Origin: Diadema setosum
Taxonomy: Eukaryota; Echinodermata; Echinoidea; Diadematoida; Diadematidae
DNA: 64,000 bases
Reading direction: 5' to 3'
Assembly: GCF_964275005.1 (NCBI RefSeq)
Contig: NC_092703.1
Span: 62,001-126,000, forward strand
Made by a program: the position numbers and the translations under genes. Shown one piece after another: positions 38,101 to 48,300 of this stretch (the first letter of the stretch is position 1; the number at the start of each line of letters is the position of its first letter). The notes under the pieces are model-generated. The model saw only the letters and a program-made list of their open reading frames with translations. It searched no databases and was not told the origin of the DNA.

Positions 38101-41100
38101 CTACATGCTTATTTTTGCTAAAGGGCAAATCCAGACCAAAATTGTCATTATTTCATAAACGAGAGACGGTATACGCTACAAGAAAATCGAACAAGTTCGA
38201 TTCCCACTTTGCTATACTTTTCGCAGCTATTTGGTACTTTTGAATAGTGCCCTCCTATGTGAACCGGTGTGAGGAAATCCTATCGTTCGATTCAAGCTAT
38301 TCGCGTGCCCTCGAAAAACGAGCCCGAATACCCGAATAGTATACTTCTATGTGAACGCAGCCTTAAAGAGTAATCTTTTATTCTTAAGTCTCTGAAGTTT
38401 TTCTTGTGTAGAAGGCCTTGCATGTCTTTTTTCTTCATAGAATGTCGGTTATATCACATATTTTAATAAAGACTAACAGTTTTCTCCTGTCTACACTGTC
38501 AAGCAGTTCCCATTGCTATCAATCCTGCATTTTTGGAACATATGTTTATCTTAGCAGGAAAGACGAAGAAGTCAAGGAAGCAGGATGGGAAATCTGAGGG
38601 GAGTGGTGAGAAGGTGACAGGCAGTAAACCCTACATTCCTGAAAACTTTGCTGGTTCACACATATCAGATGTACTCATGGAGAATGAGAGACTCAAACAC
38701 CAGGTATGGCACAATACCGCATCCTCTTAATAGAGCTTGGTAGCAAGATTCTGGTACCAGACTTCAAAATATCAATGTATAAGCTACCTGCAGTACATGT
38801 ATCATCAACCTGATCAACTAGACATTATCCAGTGTTGGTCAATTGCTTGCTTTGAAGTGAGCATAATTTCATTTAAAATGAAGGCATTTTGTGTTATAAA
38901 ATAACTACTGTGTTCATGATAGAAATTTTTTTTTTTCTTCACAGACTCACATCAATAGGTTATGAATTAGCCATGGTGAACAGAGTTTGCATTCTTAGTC
39001 TGATGTTCCAACTCTACCTTTTGTATTGTAAATTTTGTTTGATACAAAACTTACATAATATATAAACTTTCTGCACAAACATACAACTCCTGTACTTCTA
39101 TCTTACCACCAAACAGCTGTGTTTAACCCTTAGACTAGAGTCCCGAGTATACATGCGCTGGTGTCAATGGGAAATGTGTGTTGTAGCAAAATCAGCCCGT
39201 CCTCAAGGGGGTTAATGGTTCTAAAACCCTCCCTTTTCATCACGACTTCTAGCTGGATGACCTCGCCCTAGAGATGGAGCAGCAGAGGGTGCGACTGAAT
39301 GCCTCCCTGGCTGAGATGGAGAGCGCCACCAGACAGGAACGAGAGAGGGTTGCCGAGGAGATGACCTCACTGAGGTCACGACACAAGATGGAGATGGAGA
39401 GAGTGCAGGCAGAGAGGGCGCCCTCACAGACAGAGCAGAGAATATCTAGACTGACCAATCAGGTGCAGGCACAGCAGGTGGGTGAAGTTAAGAGAGAAAG
39501 AGAATAGGATGGGGGAGATATTTATTAACCTTGAAATTGCAGGATGGGGAAAAATACAGGGAAATATGACAAAAGAGACATAATTCCTATGATACTAGCC
39601 ACTAACAGAGTTGGCAATATTTTGCCCTTATTGTAACATAGAATGAGATGGCAAGAAAAAAAAAACGCAAGAAAAATGAAAAAGAATTTTAAAAAAAGTA
39701 AAGAGAGTATAGAACAGGAAGAAAGCTTCTGATTAGAAACATGGAGATTTTTTTTTTAATCAAAAGTCTATAGATTAACTAAATATCATGTGACATACGT
39801 AAAAAAGGAATAAAGGAAGAGAACTAGAGAGAGATACGAAAAGAAAGATGTGTGGAATAATGTACACAGGCATGATATACATACATTATGATTCTTGTAA
39901 AGGGATTGTTCCAGTTAGCTTGCCAAAATGACACATGCATCAATTTTCTCCTGTCGTGTATGAATGTTACCTTTATTCCTCATAGAACATGTTATATTCA
40001 CAGATTGATTTACTGGAGGGAGCTGCTAGCCCTTCTCTCTGGAATGTTGTTCAGATTGTGCCATCTAACTAAAAGAAGCCTTCTAGCACAGGTGTAGTTT
40101 GGTGAACAAAGCAGTATAGGTTATGTAGTGAAAGATTTACGCAAATTGTTTATGAATGATTCAAAGGTAAAGGGAGAGTAACATGTGTAATGAAGAATTA
40201 CCTTGATACTTATCGCCCCTATCAGACGACGATCCGAGAGCTACAGGACCAGCTGAGTGAGTCTCGTCTGGAGACAGATCGACTGGCAGCCTCCAGGGTT
40301 AGGGAGAGGGTGATGGAGACTCAGGTGGCGCAGCTGAGGGAAGAGTTACGGGAGGCCAGGGAGACACACTCACCAGTAAGTCACCTCCTCTCTCTCCTAA
40401 ACATTCTCTCACTCTCATTCATATCCTCAGCCTCATTCTTTCTCAGGACCTTCTAATGTACTCCACAGGAAAATAAACATATATTTTGCTGTTATAATAA
40501 CCAGAAATAGTAGAGATGATGCTGGCTTTGTTTTTGTGTTACAGGATAGATGTTTGACACTCACTATTGGTTGACATGTCTGTTTTCTTGTCAGTCTCAG
40601 TCTTTTCCTATTCCTGATTTGATTTGATGTGATATGATTTGATTTGATTTGATTAGATTTCTGCCTTTCCAATGATAAAAACTCATACTTAAGTCCACAC
40701 ATGCAGCATGAGCATGTCCTATGTAAAAACAACTTAAAAACAAAAAACAAACAGAACTAACCGCTCAAAACATGTGGACATTATAGATCAAATGGAAACT
40801 TTTTGCCTACTCTTTGTGTCCTAAATGATGAAACTACATGGTGGGTGTAACTACAATTTATATTTGTATCAGTATTTCTATCAAAGTTGAAATATAGGGA
40901 CATTAAATATACTATACATTTATGTGTGTTAAGTAATCTATGCTTTTGCTCAAAGAGCATTTGCTCTGTTTGAAAGGAAGGTATAGATTTAGCGGTTATT
41001 AACTTATTTCTTTTCATCCCTCACAGGAGATGAAACACTTTGAGGATCTGCAAGCCAAGATTGCTGCACTGGAAAGCAGGTGAAAATGAATTTACTTTTA

Positions 41101-43666
41101 CTATTATTTTACTTTTAATTTGTGATAATATGTGACCATGCATCACAAACCAACAAAAGTCGCATGCCCTGATTTCACGATTGTGAGGACTCCAAAAAAG
41201 TGAAACTGGTGAATGTAGTCAATCTGAATTTTTATATTTTTTAAACTCTTTATGTGCCATGGTGTAAACACCCTGTGTGCCACATTATTCTGAGACACGA
41301 AGGTAGTCAAGCTTTGAGAAAGAATTCTGTTTTTCCAATTCATATAACTTCTACAAATTTCTGTTAAGATGGGCATAATACTAGGCAAAATTAAAGAAGA
41401 ATGCCAAGCTTTGTTTCGATATAAATTGTATGACGACCTATTTTCAATTTTTCTTTTGAATGACCAGTTGCTACATTACTGTAAAGGCACGACTTTTGCA
41501 CATTAAACCGTGACAGAAACTTATAATGTACGAGCAAATCTAGTTGGGAACATCGCTTGATAGTCGATCACCACATAGAATGCAAACCGTATATGAGAGG
41601 AACAAAAGCACGAGAAACGCTTTCATTGTGCCGCGGGATTAGCAGTAATTACCGGTTTATCAATCGATCTTGGCGGCTTTGTTTGTTGAGCAGAATATGC
41701 GAAGTTGGCACGCCGTCGACTGAGTCAGAGGTGCGAACGTGGCACATAAAGAGTGAAAGAGCAATTCTTTTTACAATATTCTAAAAATTTGGGATCATCA
41801 AATCAATGTAAGATTGCAGTTTTTGCAGTTTTTCTAGAATATTTTTTTTATATATAAAATATTGTGAAAAGGTAAGTCTGTCAGGCCCCATCTCATTTCT
41901 TAAAGTCCCTTGAAACGCTGTCCACTTTCAACTCTAGTAACCTTTGAAAGGATGTTGCTACAGTGCACTCATGTTATTACTAACATGGTTAAAACAAAAT
42001 TCTGGTTACAATGAAGTTAAAATTCAGACCGCAACATTTTCCGCTCTATGTCTTTTATTGATTGTTTGTTTGGTTACAACAAAATTTTGTTATACAATTG
42101 TACATGTTATGAAAGAAAACTGCCGGTCCCAAGGACTTCGTTATAAGGCGAGTCCACTGTATTGCATAAAAAGTTGGTATTAGTCATGATAGAATGTCGT
42201 TATAGAGTGTGTGCAACATCAGATTAATCTGATAATCCTTTTATTGTGGGTGTAATGGAGTTTTACTTCCTGTTTTTATGTCCCATTCACTGCACAGAGC
42301 ACAGCATGGTGCAAGATTAGGCACTTGAATAGACCCTAAACTTCAGAGCCTCTTTTCTCAGTAAACTTCTTTTTCTTTTTCTTCTTCTTCTTTGTAGTCC
42401 TGCTTTGTGAATTGGCCCAAAACATACAATGTATGAAGTTGAATTGGCATGCTGTAAGGGAATATGGTGTAACAGGGGAACGTGCCAGCTGTAATAGAAT
42501 ACTTCATACATTGTATGTTTTGAGCCTAATAACAAAACAGAACTGCAAAGAAGTAAAAAAAAAAAAAAAAGAGAAAAAAAAAGGTTTATGTGGAAACTTT
42601 AAAGCCCCACATTTTATGCTCTGTGATGGAGCTTTAGTATGACTTTTGTTTTTATTTGTCTCTTAACCCGTTCCTTCCGCAATTCTCTGAGTGCCTTTAA
42701 TGTCCCAAAATGAGATTCTTTTTGCCCGTAGACAGAGAGGCAGACAGGTTGATAACCCACCTGTGTGAAGGCAGTCAAGCGGTTCATTGTATCCCCCTTT
42801 CCATGGTCAACTACATGTGCCAGTGAACAATGGAAATATCGATTGGGTGCGAGAAGAATCTTTTGTTCTACTCAAAATGGGGTGACTGGGGTCAGCGAAC
42901 ACAGAATTCTAACTGATCTCAGCCTTGATCGCTGTGTACATGTTCGTACGAGTTTACAACAGAACAAGTGAAAACTAAATCAGGAAAAAGGTAAATAATA
43001 CTGTGAAATACACATTTTTCAAACAGAAGGAGAACAAATGCTGATAGAATAAACTCTGATCTTTTTATCAAACCCACTTTTCTGGGCATTTTAACACAAA
43101 GAAACATGAATTTTGGCCACAAAGAAACATGAATTTAGGCCACAAAAGCAGGGACTCTTGTCTTCATTTTGGGAACCTGGTATACCAGGTTCCCGTAAAT
43201 CAGTTGCTCCCACGGGAACCTGGTATACCAGGTTCTCGTAAGAAATGGGTTAAATTATGCACGATCCCTATGGCACTATCCTTCACATAAATATTGTGCT
43301 ATGAAATGACTTTAAATAGCCCAAGGAGAATGTTTGTGCAAAGACCAGGAACACAGCTGATGTCCCCAGATCTCTTCTCCCCACACACACTCACAATGAT
43401 TCCACTTCCAATGCCCTCCATCTTCCTCCAGACACACTCAGAGAGACAGAGATCTGAGAGTCTTGGTGGAGAGAGCGGCTCTCAGTGCATCGGAGGAGAA
43501 GGAGCAGGAGATTTTACAGCTCAAGAGCCTCGTGGAAGGGAAGAACTTGGAGATCCAGAGGTTCCGGGTGGAGCTGGAGGCAATCTTGGAGGTTCTCAGG
43601 GAGCTACAGAGACAGGGAGTGGTGCTCCCTCTAGACAGCCAGTCCGTGAGTTCCATGTTCTTATGA
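12043..43666 (+). CDS. CEP162: CEP162 (centrosomal protein of 162 kDa), apparently complete, 31 coding exons
   Basis: CEP162 (QN1/KIAA1009) is a microtubule-binding protein of distal centriole ends that promotes transition-zone assembly in cilia. Exons joined by phase give 4,434 nt, i.e. 1,477 residues plus stop, close to the human protein of about 1,400. Landmarks in family order: [12 protein letters not shown] near the start; [14 protein letters not shown]...[11 protein letters not shown] and DYSRLN; RGFDLQP motifs; SSGYGKP; then a long coiled coil with [88 protein letters not shown] and a C-terminus of [13 protein letters not shown]. Introns are mostly 0.3-1.5 kb, with one of 5 kb. Spliced consensus is GT-AG throughout. 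The gene diverges from NUDC and converges on the glutamate receptor gene. Unusual features are two protein repeat arrays, in exons 7 and 13. Confidence 0.95.
14564..14973. mobile_element. MITE with GCCGAGCC-rich interior (CEP162 intron 5)
   Basis: The ends are GACCCTGTTTACAGTG and CACTGTAAACGGGGTC. The interior is GC-rich, with repeated GCCGAGCC and TTTACAGTG-like blocks. It is non-coding and was probably mobilised in trans by a DNA transposase. Confidence 0.7.
15919..16201 (+). CDS. CEP162: CEP162 exon 7 with three-copy 14-residue repeat
   Basis: After EPS, the exon encodes three tandem copies of [14 protein letters not shown], a 42-nt unit at 15927-15968, 15969-16010 and 16011-16052; the third copy decays to GPGAE. 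It then encodes [20 protein letters not shown] and DYSRLNRE, the conserved CEP162 block (vertebrate form TLEEQEEKEQFFARLEKG...DYSRLN). GC content of the repeat is well above the flanking intron. The repeat is Gly/Thr/Pro/Ser-rich and probably disordered. Confidence 0.93.
16223..16920. mobile_element. TA-flanked non-autonomous DNA element (CEP162 intron 7)
   Basis: The terminal inverted repeats are TGTGACCCTGCATCACAA and TTTTGTGATGCATGGTCACA with flanking TA, as for Tc1/mariner-type targets. Pieces of a second copy lie in reverse orientation at 41131-41230 and 42220-42370. Confidence 0.65.
17395..17618. repeat. Decayed GGTGGCC/GGTCACC repeat
   Basis: Sequence with GGTGGCC, TCAGGTCACCAA and a CTAATGTCAAACCTTG end resembles a degenerate copy of the MITE at 10230-10560. 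No intact terminal repeats or target duplication can be seen. Confidence 0.35.
18915..19267. mobile_element. TTAA foldback MITE (CEP162 intron 10)
   Basis: Two arms of about 160 bp are inverted: TTAAAGGGAATGGCTAGTAA ... and TTACTAGCCATCCCCTTTAA, with TTAA at both borders and a short loop near 19090. The arms are over 90% alike by eye, so the copy is fairly young. A transcript of the intron would fold into a long RNA stem. Confidence 0.85.
20483..20673. mobile_element. MITE family A, copy 1 (TACAGTG ends)
   Basis: The ends are TACAGTGCACTCCCGTTATAA and its inverted form CGTTATAACGGGAGTCCACTG(TA), with a TA target. The interior has GTTATAATGAAATTCCAGTT and ACGAAAGAAAACTGCCGGTC. Further copies are at 27966-28144 and 41959-42161. 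Confidence 0.85.
21740..22011 (+). CDS. CEP162: CEP162 exon 13 with five RGFxLxP motifs
   Basis: The exon encodes five related heptads: RGFDLQP (21760-21780), RGFDLQP (21824-21844), RGFMLSP (21907-21927), RGFALEP (21949-21969) and RGFDLQP (21985-22005), separated by acidic or polar linkers of 5-20 residues (including [13 protein letters not shown]). The vertebrate protein, as I recall it, has a single GFDLQPV at this place. Phase in is 1 and phase out is 0. Confidence 0.93.
23347..24115. repeat. GTCCCCGCCG element with about 157-bp tandem array of nuclear-receptor-like half-sites
   Basis: It is bounded by GTCCCCGCCGAACGAG and the inverted TTCCGGCGGGGATATA. Inside, units starting GCTACT(T/C)C recur at 23454, 23603, 23760, 23918 and 24075 (spacing 149-158 bp). 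Each unit carries TGACCTTTGACCTTGA-type runs, i.e. direct-repeat-1 arrangements of the AGGTCA half-site. It lies in CEP162 intron 15. Confidence 0.8.
24839..43666 (+). CDS. CEP162: CEP162 coding exons 17-31 (coiled-coil half)
   Basis: Exons: 24839-25096, 25646-25792, 26517-26629, 27722-27869, 28325-28474, 28916-29077, 34086-34169, 34820-35062, 36463-36773, 37348-37451, 38558-38703, 39253-39477, 40226-40375, 41027-41079, 43432-43666. The frame is continuous to a TGA at 43664. Nearly all sequence is Glu/Lys/Gln/Arg-rich heptad-like coiled coil, the part of CEP162 that in the vertebrate protein mediates centriole association. Most exons are phase 0. Exon 25 encodes a Gly/Glu-rich insertion ([13 protein letters not shown]). 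Exon 27 has a NAGNAG acceptor. In the last exon a GTGAGT follows codon QS near 43646, so a further C-terminal exon by alternative splicing cannot be excluded, but the unspliced end already matches family length. Confidence 0.92.
26738..27172. mobile_element. TTAA MITE (CEP162 intron 19)
   Basis: The left end TTAAAGGTATTAGCCCACAT and right end ATGTGGGCTAGTACCTTTAA are inverted, with TTAA borders. The interior includes a CpG cluster (about 26880-26990). The end consensus TTAAAGG is shared with the elements at 18915, 8515 and 58394. Confidence 0.8.
27966..28144. mobile_element. MITE family A, copy 2
   Basis: Same ends and interior order as the copy at 20483 but more diverged (TACAGTACACTCCTGTTATA). 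It lies about 100 bp after CEP162 exon 20. Confidence 0.8.
29107..29360. repeat. (CAA)n microsatellite
   Basis: About 30 uninterrupted CAA units (29107-29195) are followed by about 165 bp of interrupted CAA/CAG/CTA trinucleotides. It starts only about 30 bp after CEP162 exon 22. The long open frames across it (poly-Thr, poly-Asn, poly-Val) are artefacts. Confidence 0.95.
29600..30600. repeat. GCCTCCACCACG element with AGGTCAAAGGTCA runs
   Basis: It starts with the hairpin ATGCCTCC...GGAGGCAT (29609-29640) and a CCGTCCGTACGT tract, then has several about 120-bp units each ending in AGGTCAAAGGTCAAGGTCAA-type runs. A matching inverted end (GGCGGAGGCAT) appears at 33824-33834, so later insertions at about 30600-33650 may have split the element. 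Confidence 0.65.
30640..32660. repeat. Degenerate tandem units with CCCGTGGRAATCCACGGG palindrome
   Basis: Units begin with a CACCCGTGGGAATCCACGG-like palindrome at about 30647, 31040, 31350 and 32490. Each is followed by a T-rich stretch, ACGTTATGAGAGAAA, CCAAAACTTGGTTTGAT and an ATT/ATC trinucleotide tract. Unit length is several hundred bp and irregular. It is non-coding and lies inside CEP162 intron 22. Confidence 0.6.
32660..33620. other. CpG-rich island inside CEP162 intron 22, no identified gene
   Basis: GC and CpG content rise sharply (for example 33356-33480) between AT-rich repeats. It contains TGACGTCACGTAC (33301-33313), a CRE/ATF-like palindrome, preceded by ATATTAAAACG. Open frames exist on both strands but none resembles a known protein. 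It could be an internal promoter, the head of a retroelement or an unrecognised exon. Confidence 0.4.
35230..35575 (+). repeat. Dispersed repeat with palindromic GGGAACCTGGTA end, copy 1
   Basis: A perfect palindrome (GGGAACCTGGTA followed by its complement, about 35258-35285) and a diverged second one (GGGTACCTGGTATATCATG) are followed by a body homologous, in inverted orientation, to 42885-43245 (AATTCATGTTTATTTGTGT, ATTATTTACCTTT, TCAAGGC). Confidence 0.75.
37934..38366. mobile_element. MITE with GCTGCGTTCACA ends (CEP162 intron 26)
   Basis: TTAAGCTGCGTTCACATAGA at the left and TCTATGTGAACGCAGCCTTAA at the right form the terminal inverted repeat. TATTCGG/CCGAATA motifs recur just inside both ends. 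The interior contains AGTTCGATTCC by chance. Confidence 0.8.
41959..42161. mobile_element. MITE family A, copy 3
   Basis: The ends are TACAGTGCACTCATGTTATT and CGTTATAAGGCGAGTCCACTG(TA). It is the most diverged of the three copies and interrupts the reverse copy of the TGTGACC element. Confidence 0.8.
42885..43245 (-). repeat. Dispersed repeat with palindromic ends, copy 2 (inverted)
   Basis: Same family as 35230-35575 on the other strand. Two GGGAACCTGGTATACCAGGT palindromes lie at about 43171-43196 and 43209-43236. A 22-bp piece (CACAAAGAAACATGAATTT) is tandemly repeated at 43096-43140. Confidence 0.75.
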
Positions 43667-44840
43667 CCAGGAGTCCATCATGTTAGCACCACATGGAATG
43701 TAATATATGGGACTAAAGATTTCATCAAAGCAATTTAGACTATGCAGCCTCTCCCTTCAGGTAGATACAAGATACAGCAACAATCGCATTGAAATGTGTG
43801 TTAGGGTATTGTTTGCTTTGATAGCAAAAACTGAGGTTTGTCACTCAGATTTTAGATTAAAACACCAAAGTTTATAAAGGCAGTCATGAGTATTCGCCTG
43901 ATACACTATCTCTAAGTATTACGGGATGTGACTTCTGTGGAAGCTGTCAGCTGAAATCAATGTACTTGCTAGACAAGGGAAATTGTGGGCATATACAAAT
44001 TGGACATTTGATATGCTCAGAGTACCAGGTATGCAGTACTGTGATGGCAGGAAGGGTAAGAGACTGATGCAAAGTTACACATAAAAAGGGACTAGGGACT
44101 GTAAGAGGGTGTACCATACGTATTGCTGAGGTACAGAAGATTCTGGTCCAGCCAAATGTCAGCAGTGAAAATGTAGGAACTTTTTTACCAAGATAGCAAT
44201 GTACAATTGTACAAGATGTTAGGTCCGTTATGTGTTATGTTGGACCAATAACTACACTGTCAGAAGAGGGGAGTATGAACTGTGAACATCACATCAAGTA
44301 GAGGCTGTGGGACTGAAATATTACAGTATTGATCTATGCCGCTACTTTATTTTGCTATTTCAATTTGTAAAACCAAGGGCTTCATGATTTTTATCTCTTG
44401 GAGAACAATAACACATTATTGTGTTTCAGAGTGCAATTTTGTCTTATGTATGGAATGTAGATATTGTATATATTTATAGAAATATGTACGTGCTTATTAA
44501 TATTTTTTGAATTAAATTAATTCATATCATACTACATGTAATTTGATGATAGCCTCATGTATCTGTGTCTCCTTTAAGCATTTTATGTGTGAAATGTGTT
44601 TTTGCAGAAGTGATGACACTGAGGTGAAAGAGAATTGCACTAGTTCTAGTCATGCATTTAACTGGAGTGTACAGTGGCTGGAATAGATCATGAAATGGGA
44701 TTTTATATCATTTGGTTGAGTAAATTGTATTCATAACATTGATTTGTTTAGGCAACGCCCATAAACTCTGGCAAAATCAGTGAATGTTGCATGATACCAT
44801 GTCAGTCAATCACAAATCTTGTTAATAAATACACTATTTT
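43667..44840 (+). other. CEP162: Likely CEP162 3' UTR with poly(A) signal
   Basis: This is AT-rich sequence with no coding signal after the CEP162 stop. A canonical AATAAA lies at 44824-44829, followed by a T-rich stretch (44838-44845), a plausible cleavage region. A hairpin repeat begins just beyond, at about 44900. The UTR length is inferred only from this signal. Confidence 0.5.
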
Positions 44841-44899
44841 TTTAATGCATATATAATAATCAAGAGTGAGAACTTAGGATACACCACAGCAGCCAAACA

Positions 44900-44985
44900 A
44901 TTGGACTGATATTTCAGTCAAAGACCTTTATCAAAGACCTGTGATAAAGGTCTTTGACTGAAACGTCAGTCCAATTTTTTTGGCT
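44900..44985. repeat. Short hairpin repeat
   Basis: TTGGACTGATATTTCAGTCA ... AAAGACCTTTATC is inverted in GATAAAGGTCTTTGACTGAA ... CAGTCCAA, forming a stem of about 36 bp with a small loop. It lies just past the CEP162 poly(A) signal. Confidence 0.75.
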
Positions 44986-45083
44986 CCTGCGGTGTTTTTA
45001 TTTGACTCCTTAGTTCATACTCTTGATATCTACTTATAACCACACCGACGCAGAACTTTCATATTTTGATTATATGTATATAT

Positions 45084-45330
45084 GAAGAGTTTGTTTGCAA
45101 AAACCGATAAGTCCATTTTTAAAGCTTTTGAAATACGGTCTCTGTCATAAAGTACAAAATAATACCTTATAAATGATATATTGGTCACTACATATAAAGG
45201 TACATTTTTGAAGTTATGGTCAAAAGAAGCAAAAATTTTCTTATTATTCTCTTTATTTTTCTTGACCTTTAATCGCAAATATCTCCATTTGGCAAATATG
45301 GACTTATCGGTTTTTGCAAACAAACTCTTC
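45084..45330. mobile_element. MITE with GAAGAGTTTGTTTGC ends
   Basis: Exact inverted ends of 33 bp begin GAAGAGTTTGTTTGCAAAAA and run on through CCGATAAGTCCAT. They are flanked by TATATA, suggesting TA-rich targets. The 247-bp body is non-coding and looks young because the ends are identical. Confidence 0.85.
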
Positions 45331-45349
45331 ATATATATATATATATAAT

Positions 45350-48300
45350 ATGTATGTATTTGTGCATGTGTGTGTGTGTGTGTGTGTGTGTAATTTAGTG
45401 ATTACCACAGAGGAATGTGGTAGTTGAAAACAAAAAACGCTTAAAATAATCACAAATTAGACATCACTGAAGAAAAAAAGGAGAATGAAAACAGCAAACA
45501 AAGCTGGGTATCAGGTTTCAAGAGATCATATTTATATATTAACTTTGAATGGAAAACAACAGGTGCTGACGAGTAGAAACTATACATAGTTTTTAAGGTA
45601 TATTACGTGCTGTAATAACACTGGCTTCTCTGACACAGTAAGAAATGTCGTCAAATCCTGCATGATAAAGCAAATGCATACTTGCATTGCACAGAATATC
45701 AAGTCAACAATGTATGTCAGGACAGCGACCTTTGAAATAAAATCCACAGAACAAAGTTTTAGTCATTTCTTCTGTTTTCTGAACCTGCTGACAAGGACTG
45801 ATTTATACAGTGCACATCTCACTGAGATGGCTTTTACTGCAGAGAATTAAAGACAAAATAAAGTAAAACATCAACAAAACTGTTAGCAGAAAACATGACA
45901 AAAAAAAAAATGTTGAAATATATCTTATTTTGTCCTTGTCAAGACACAGACTCCAATGTAGGGCACTTTTTGATGCCAAAGTTGACAAAAGGTTACACAT
46001 TGATACATGCATACCAAGTTCTTTTATTATTTGTTCCACATTGGGTTTAGGAAAAACTAACTAGCAATAACTGCACAACAGAAATGTATATAAATGAATA
46101 TCATTCAACATACTCTAGCTCATACATAATCCATTGTCAAATTGCATATTCTTGTAACTAACACATGTCAAATAAATAGAGCGCTTAGATAAAACATATC
46201 TATATCTATATTTTTTTCCTTCAAGGTAGCAATTTACAAACCTTCAGAGGAAAAATAGTCTTATGTCAAGTCTTTTGAAGAGATCTCCCTTGCTCCAGGC
46301 AAGTTTTAATATAACACATCATAACCTTTATATCATATACTGCCTTTCCCATTGGCTGTTGCCACTTTTTAGCACTACTACTTCTCAATTTGTTGTCTAC
46401 ACAGTCTAGCTAAACTCTTTCTTCTACCATTGGCAACTTTGTATGTAAAGTCAATATAACAAAAGCTGTTGGCTTTACTTCTAAGCCTGATCATGAATGA
46501 CCATCATTTATTTTCTGTAAGACAAAATTGTACCTCAAATCCATGCCTTTTAGTTGTTTTTGTTAGCTTTGAAGATTGTACATCATAGTGTCACCATTTT
46601 GAAGACTTATACTTAGTGTACCACTGTGTGTGTGTGTGTGTGTGTTTTGTTTGTTTGTTTGTTGTTTTTTTTTATTGCAATCTCTATATTTTGGCATGAT
46701 AAACAATGGTGTATGTTTCCATGAGAAAGGAAATCAGTTTCAGATTTTTTTCTTTCTTTCCTGCCTGTCTTACCATCTATGCTTTTCTACTTACTAATCT
46801 TATTTTCTTCAAACCAAATATGGGAGCAAGTAACTACTCAGTTTTTTGTTAATTTCTTGTCAGTTTGATGTTTCATTTGTAAAATCTCATTATCAAGTCG
46901 TGAGATATATTCGTTGATAAGAGAAGAAATATGAAAAATGATATTGGTCAAACATGCTTGAGCAGTTTATTTTAGGCTGCTGCTAAATGCATTTGAGGGT
47001 TATAAAGATTATTTTATGTGGTATGTGAACTCCAGCCAGCAGAATTCATTCAGGCAATGTGATACATTCTTTTATGGCAGCTGTAAAATTCTATAATAGT
47101 TTTACTGGGCTAATGTAACATCAAGCTATTAAAACAGACAGCCTAGATATTTTTTCCCAATTTTACAGATTTACAGGGTAATTTACTTTAAAATTGGTAA
47201 GTCCTATCAGAAGTGGAATGGGGAAAGTCTTTTTTTTTTTTTCAAAATCCAAATTTTCCCCAAATGTAGAATATTAAGTAACATTCCAGGCAACACTCTG
47301 ATATCAAAGGACATAGCTAAAACCACTTTCCTACTTCTGCAGACCCATTTTCCCAGGGGTAACCTTAGCCTAGCGCCTGTCTATTGCCATAGTTTCTATA
47401 TCTGTTTAGATGAAACAAACATGCACATACCATCCATTTTACAGGAACCTATTAAATGTTAAAGTATGTTGGTAAGATGTCAAATCCTATGTTCATTTTT
47501 TCTTATTCTCATTAATCTTTCTACATACAAAATACTTCAAAAGGGTGTTTCAAGAAAGTTGCAATCAATTGCAACTCCCCAAAATTTATTGCAAATCCTA
47601 CAATTAATTGCAACTCGACTTTCTTGCAACACCCCCTAAATTAGATGTATAAGATTGACCAACTTTGAGCCTTTATTCACTTGTTTTCATAGCAATCATT
47701 GCAGTATCGAAATTTCTTAAAGAAAAACAATCAACTTCTATGACATGTTGCCGTCATGGTCGTGATGATAAGAGCGCTTCACACAAGTTCTTCGGACACT
47801 CATTACAAGTCCTTGAAACAATCTGTTCTCTAGCGTTACCAACACACTGTCGTTAGATAAAACTGTACTCTAATGTATAAAGTAAAAATAAACAGCTGTA
47901 CCCATTTCGAGCTGTAGATTGTAAACTTCTGCTTTATTCTTGAGTAGTTACATATCGAATAGCCGGAAATTGAATTAAATAATTTCAGCAAAAGGTAGGA
48001 CCTTGTTGCATGAACTCTGGCGCAGGTCAAAATAATCTACAATGTAATACGTAAATGATCTACAGTTGTAATTGAAAAGTTGCCTTAAACTCATGCTTGG
48101 ACATGTTGATGAAATCTTAAAGACCCAGACTTTTACCATGATCAGTAGGCATTTTCAAAGTTTGAGTCTTTATTATTCTATTTTTCTTGTTAATTTTTCC
48201 ATTAGGCGAACTACTGTCACAGATAACATTCCCTGCAAGTCATGTGATATCGGGACATAAAATCCGTTTTCCAAGAATGCCAGAGGTAGCATCGGGTAAT

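Noticed and set aside
38190-38215. AGTTCGATTCC resembling a tRNA/SINE B box
   Set aside because: No A box or cloverleaf can be drawn nearby, and it lies inside a DNA-type MITE.
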